A DNA stretch of 64,000 bases, from NCBI RefSeq assembly GCF_007003975.1, contig NZ_VFTC01000001.1:186001-250000 (forward strand). The letters run 5' to 3'. Source of the stretch: Mesorhizobium sp. WSM4306 (GTDB lineage Bacteria > Pseudomonadota > Alphaproteobacteria > Rhizobiales > Rhizobiaceae). Shown here one piece after another: positions 63,620-64,000 of this stretch. A model generated the notes under the pieces. The model did no database searches, had not been told where the DNA came from, and saw only the letters and a program-made list of their open reading frames with translations. Position numbers and translations under genes: made by a program. Numbering within the stretch: the stretch's first letter is position 1; each line of letters opens with the position of its first letter.

Positions 63620-64000
63620 ATGATCAAGTCCATCGCCGCAGCCGTCATCATGACGGCAGCCCTGGCCAACCCGGCCGGAGCCAAGGATGCTCACGCCGGC
63701 GAAAAGGCCGCCAAAGTCACGCTTGTCTATGAACATGAACTGCCGAATGTGCCAGGCAAGAGCATCAAGGGCATCCTGGTTGAATATGGTCCCGGTGGCG
63801 TCTCCGAGGCGCACACCCATCCGAGCTCTGCCTTCATCTACGCGACGGTTCTGGAAGGCTCCATCCGCAGCCAAGTCAATGACGATCCGGCGAAGGTCTA
63901 CAAGGCCGGCGAGAGCTTTTCGGAGATGCCGGGCGACCGCCACAGCGTGAGCGAGAACGGCTCCAAGACGAAGCCCGCAAAGCTGCTGGCAGTCTTCGTG
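63620..64000 (+). CDS. Exported cupin-domain protein, partial
   Basis: First 127 codons of a protein that continues past the window. Signal peptide IAAAVIMTAALANPAGA, then a cupin fold: SEAHTHPSSAFIYATVLEGS gives the metal-binding His pair with the later Glu missing or shifted, and GDRHSVSENG supplies the second-motif His. AAAAGGAG lies eight bases before the ATG. Third gene of the AhpD-NmrA-cupin group; such cupins often accompany quinone or electrophile defence genes. Substrate unknown. Confidence 0.88.
   Translation, partial: MIKSIAAAVIMTAALANPAGAKDAHAGEKAAKVTLVYEHELPNVPGKSIKGILVEYGPGGVSEAHTHPSSAFIYATVLEGSIRSQVNDDPAKVYKAGESFSEMPGDRHSVSENGSKTKPAKLLAVFV

Overview
The window is high-GC alphaproteobacterial chromosome, most likely Mesorhizobium or a close Rhizobiales relative. 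This is inferred from Cpa-type pilus genes, split ParE, the alaC-hom-glpX-recJ block, phaC, DUF982/DUF2336/DUF6074 proteins, RIME-like palindromes, a GcrA-like protein, and DUF1127 genes followed by anti-Shine-Dalgarno-loop sRNAs. No search could be run, so family names rest on motifs and recall.

Layout. 0-1.7 kb: start of a tight-adherence pilus operon (cpaB, cpaC, minus strand). 1.9-9.9 kb: parE, an FUSC exporter, DUF2336, a MaoC/CitE acyl-CoA pair, a remnant of a CASTOR/POLLUX-like ion channel and a nitroreductase. 10-21.9 kb: an exported unknown, an ankyrin-cytochrome c fusion, an acyltransferase, thrS, a methyltransferase, a class D beta-lactamase, yidD, a LysR gene, an Fe-S scaffold-like protein, folE, hisI and a patatin. 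21.9-27.5 kb (minus): recJ, glpX, hom and an AlaC-type aminotransferase. 28-31.8 kb: phaC, an M15-like lipoprotein and tRNA-Glu. 31.8-36.2 kb: a patchwork behind the tRNA, with small orphan proteins and broken genes (LysR effector domain, NodT/TolC tail, an unidentified tail). 36.4-43.7 kb: map, radC, an AfuABC/FbpABC-type transporter and an inositol-monophosphatase-like enzyme. 43.9-46.9 kb: a Tat-exported hydrolase, LysR and a DMT permease. 47-54.8 kb: an alternative cytochrome c oxidase operon (II, I, III, III, IV), with heme O synthase and a small cytochrome c nearby on the other strand. 55-60.3 kb: tig, tRNA-Leu, an aromatic amino-acid-lyase homologue lacking its cofactor triad, and a GDYXXLXY/DUF2157 pair. 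60.5-61.2 kb: two DUF1127 genes and two three-hairpin sRNA units. 61.2-64 kb: LysR divergent from ahpD-like, NmrA-like and cupin genes; the cupin runs off the window.

The two strongest leads are the DUF1127/sRNA locus and the lyase homologue. At 60.87-61.19 kb six hairpins display CCTCC loops, five of them the identical ten bases ACCTCCTCCC. This matches the known alphar14/NfeR1 and cuckoo/CcsR sRNA style, here doubled. The lyase homologue at 57.07-58.52 kb has lost both the Ala-Ser-Gly that forms the MIO cofactor and, by alignment from memory, the catalytic tyrosine, while the rest of the fold looks intact.
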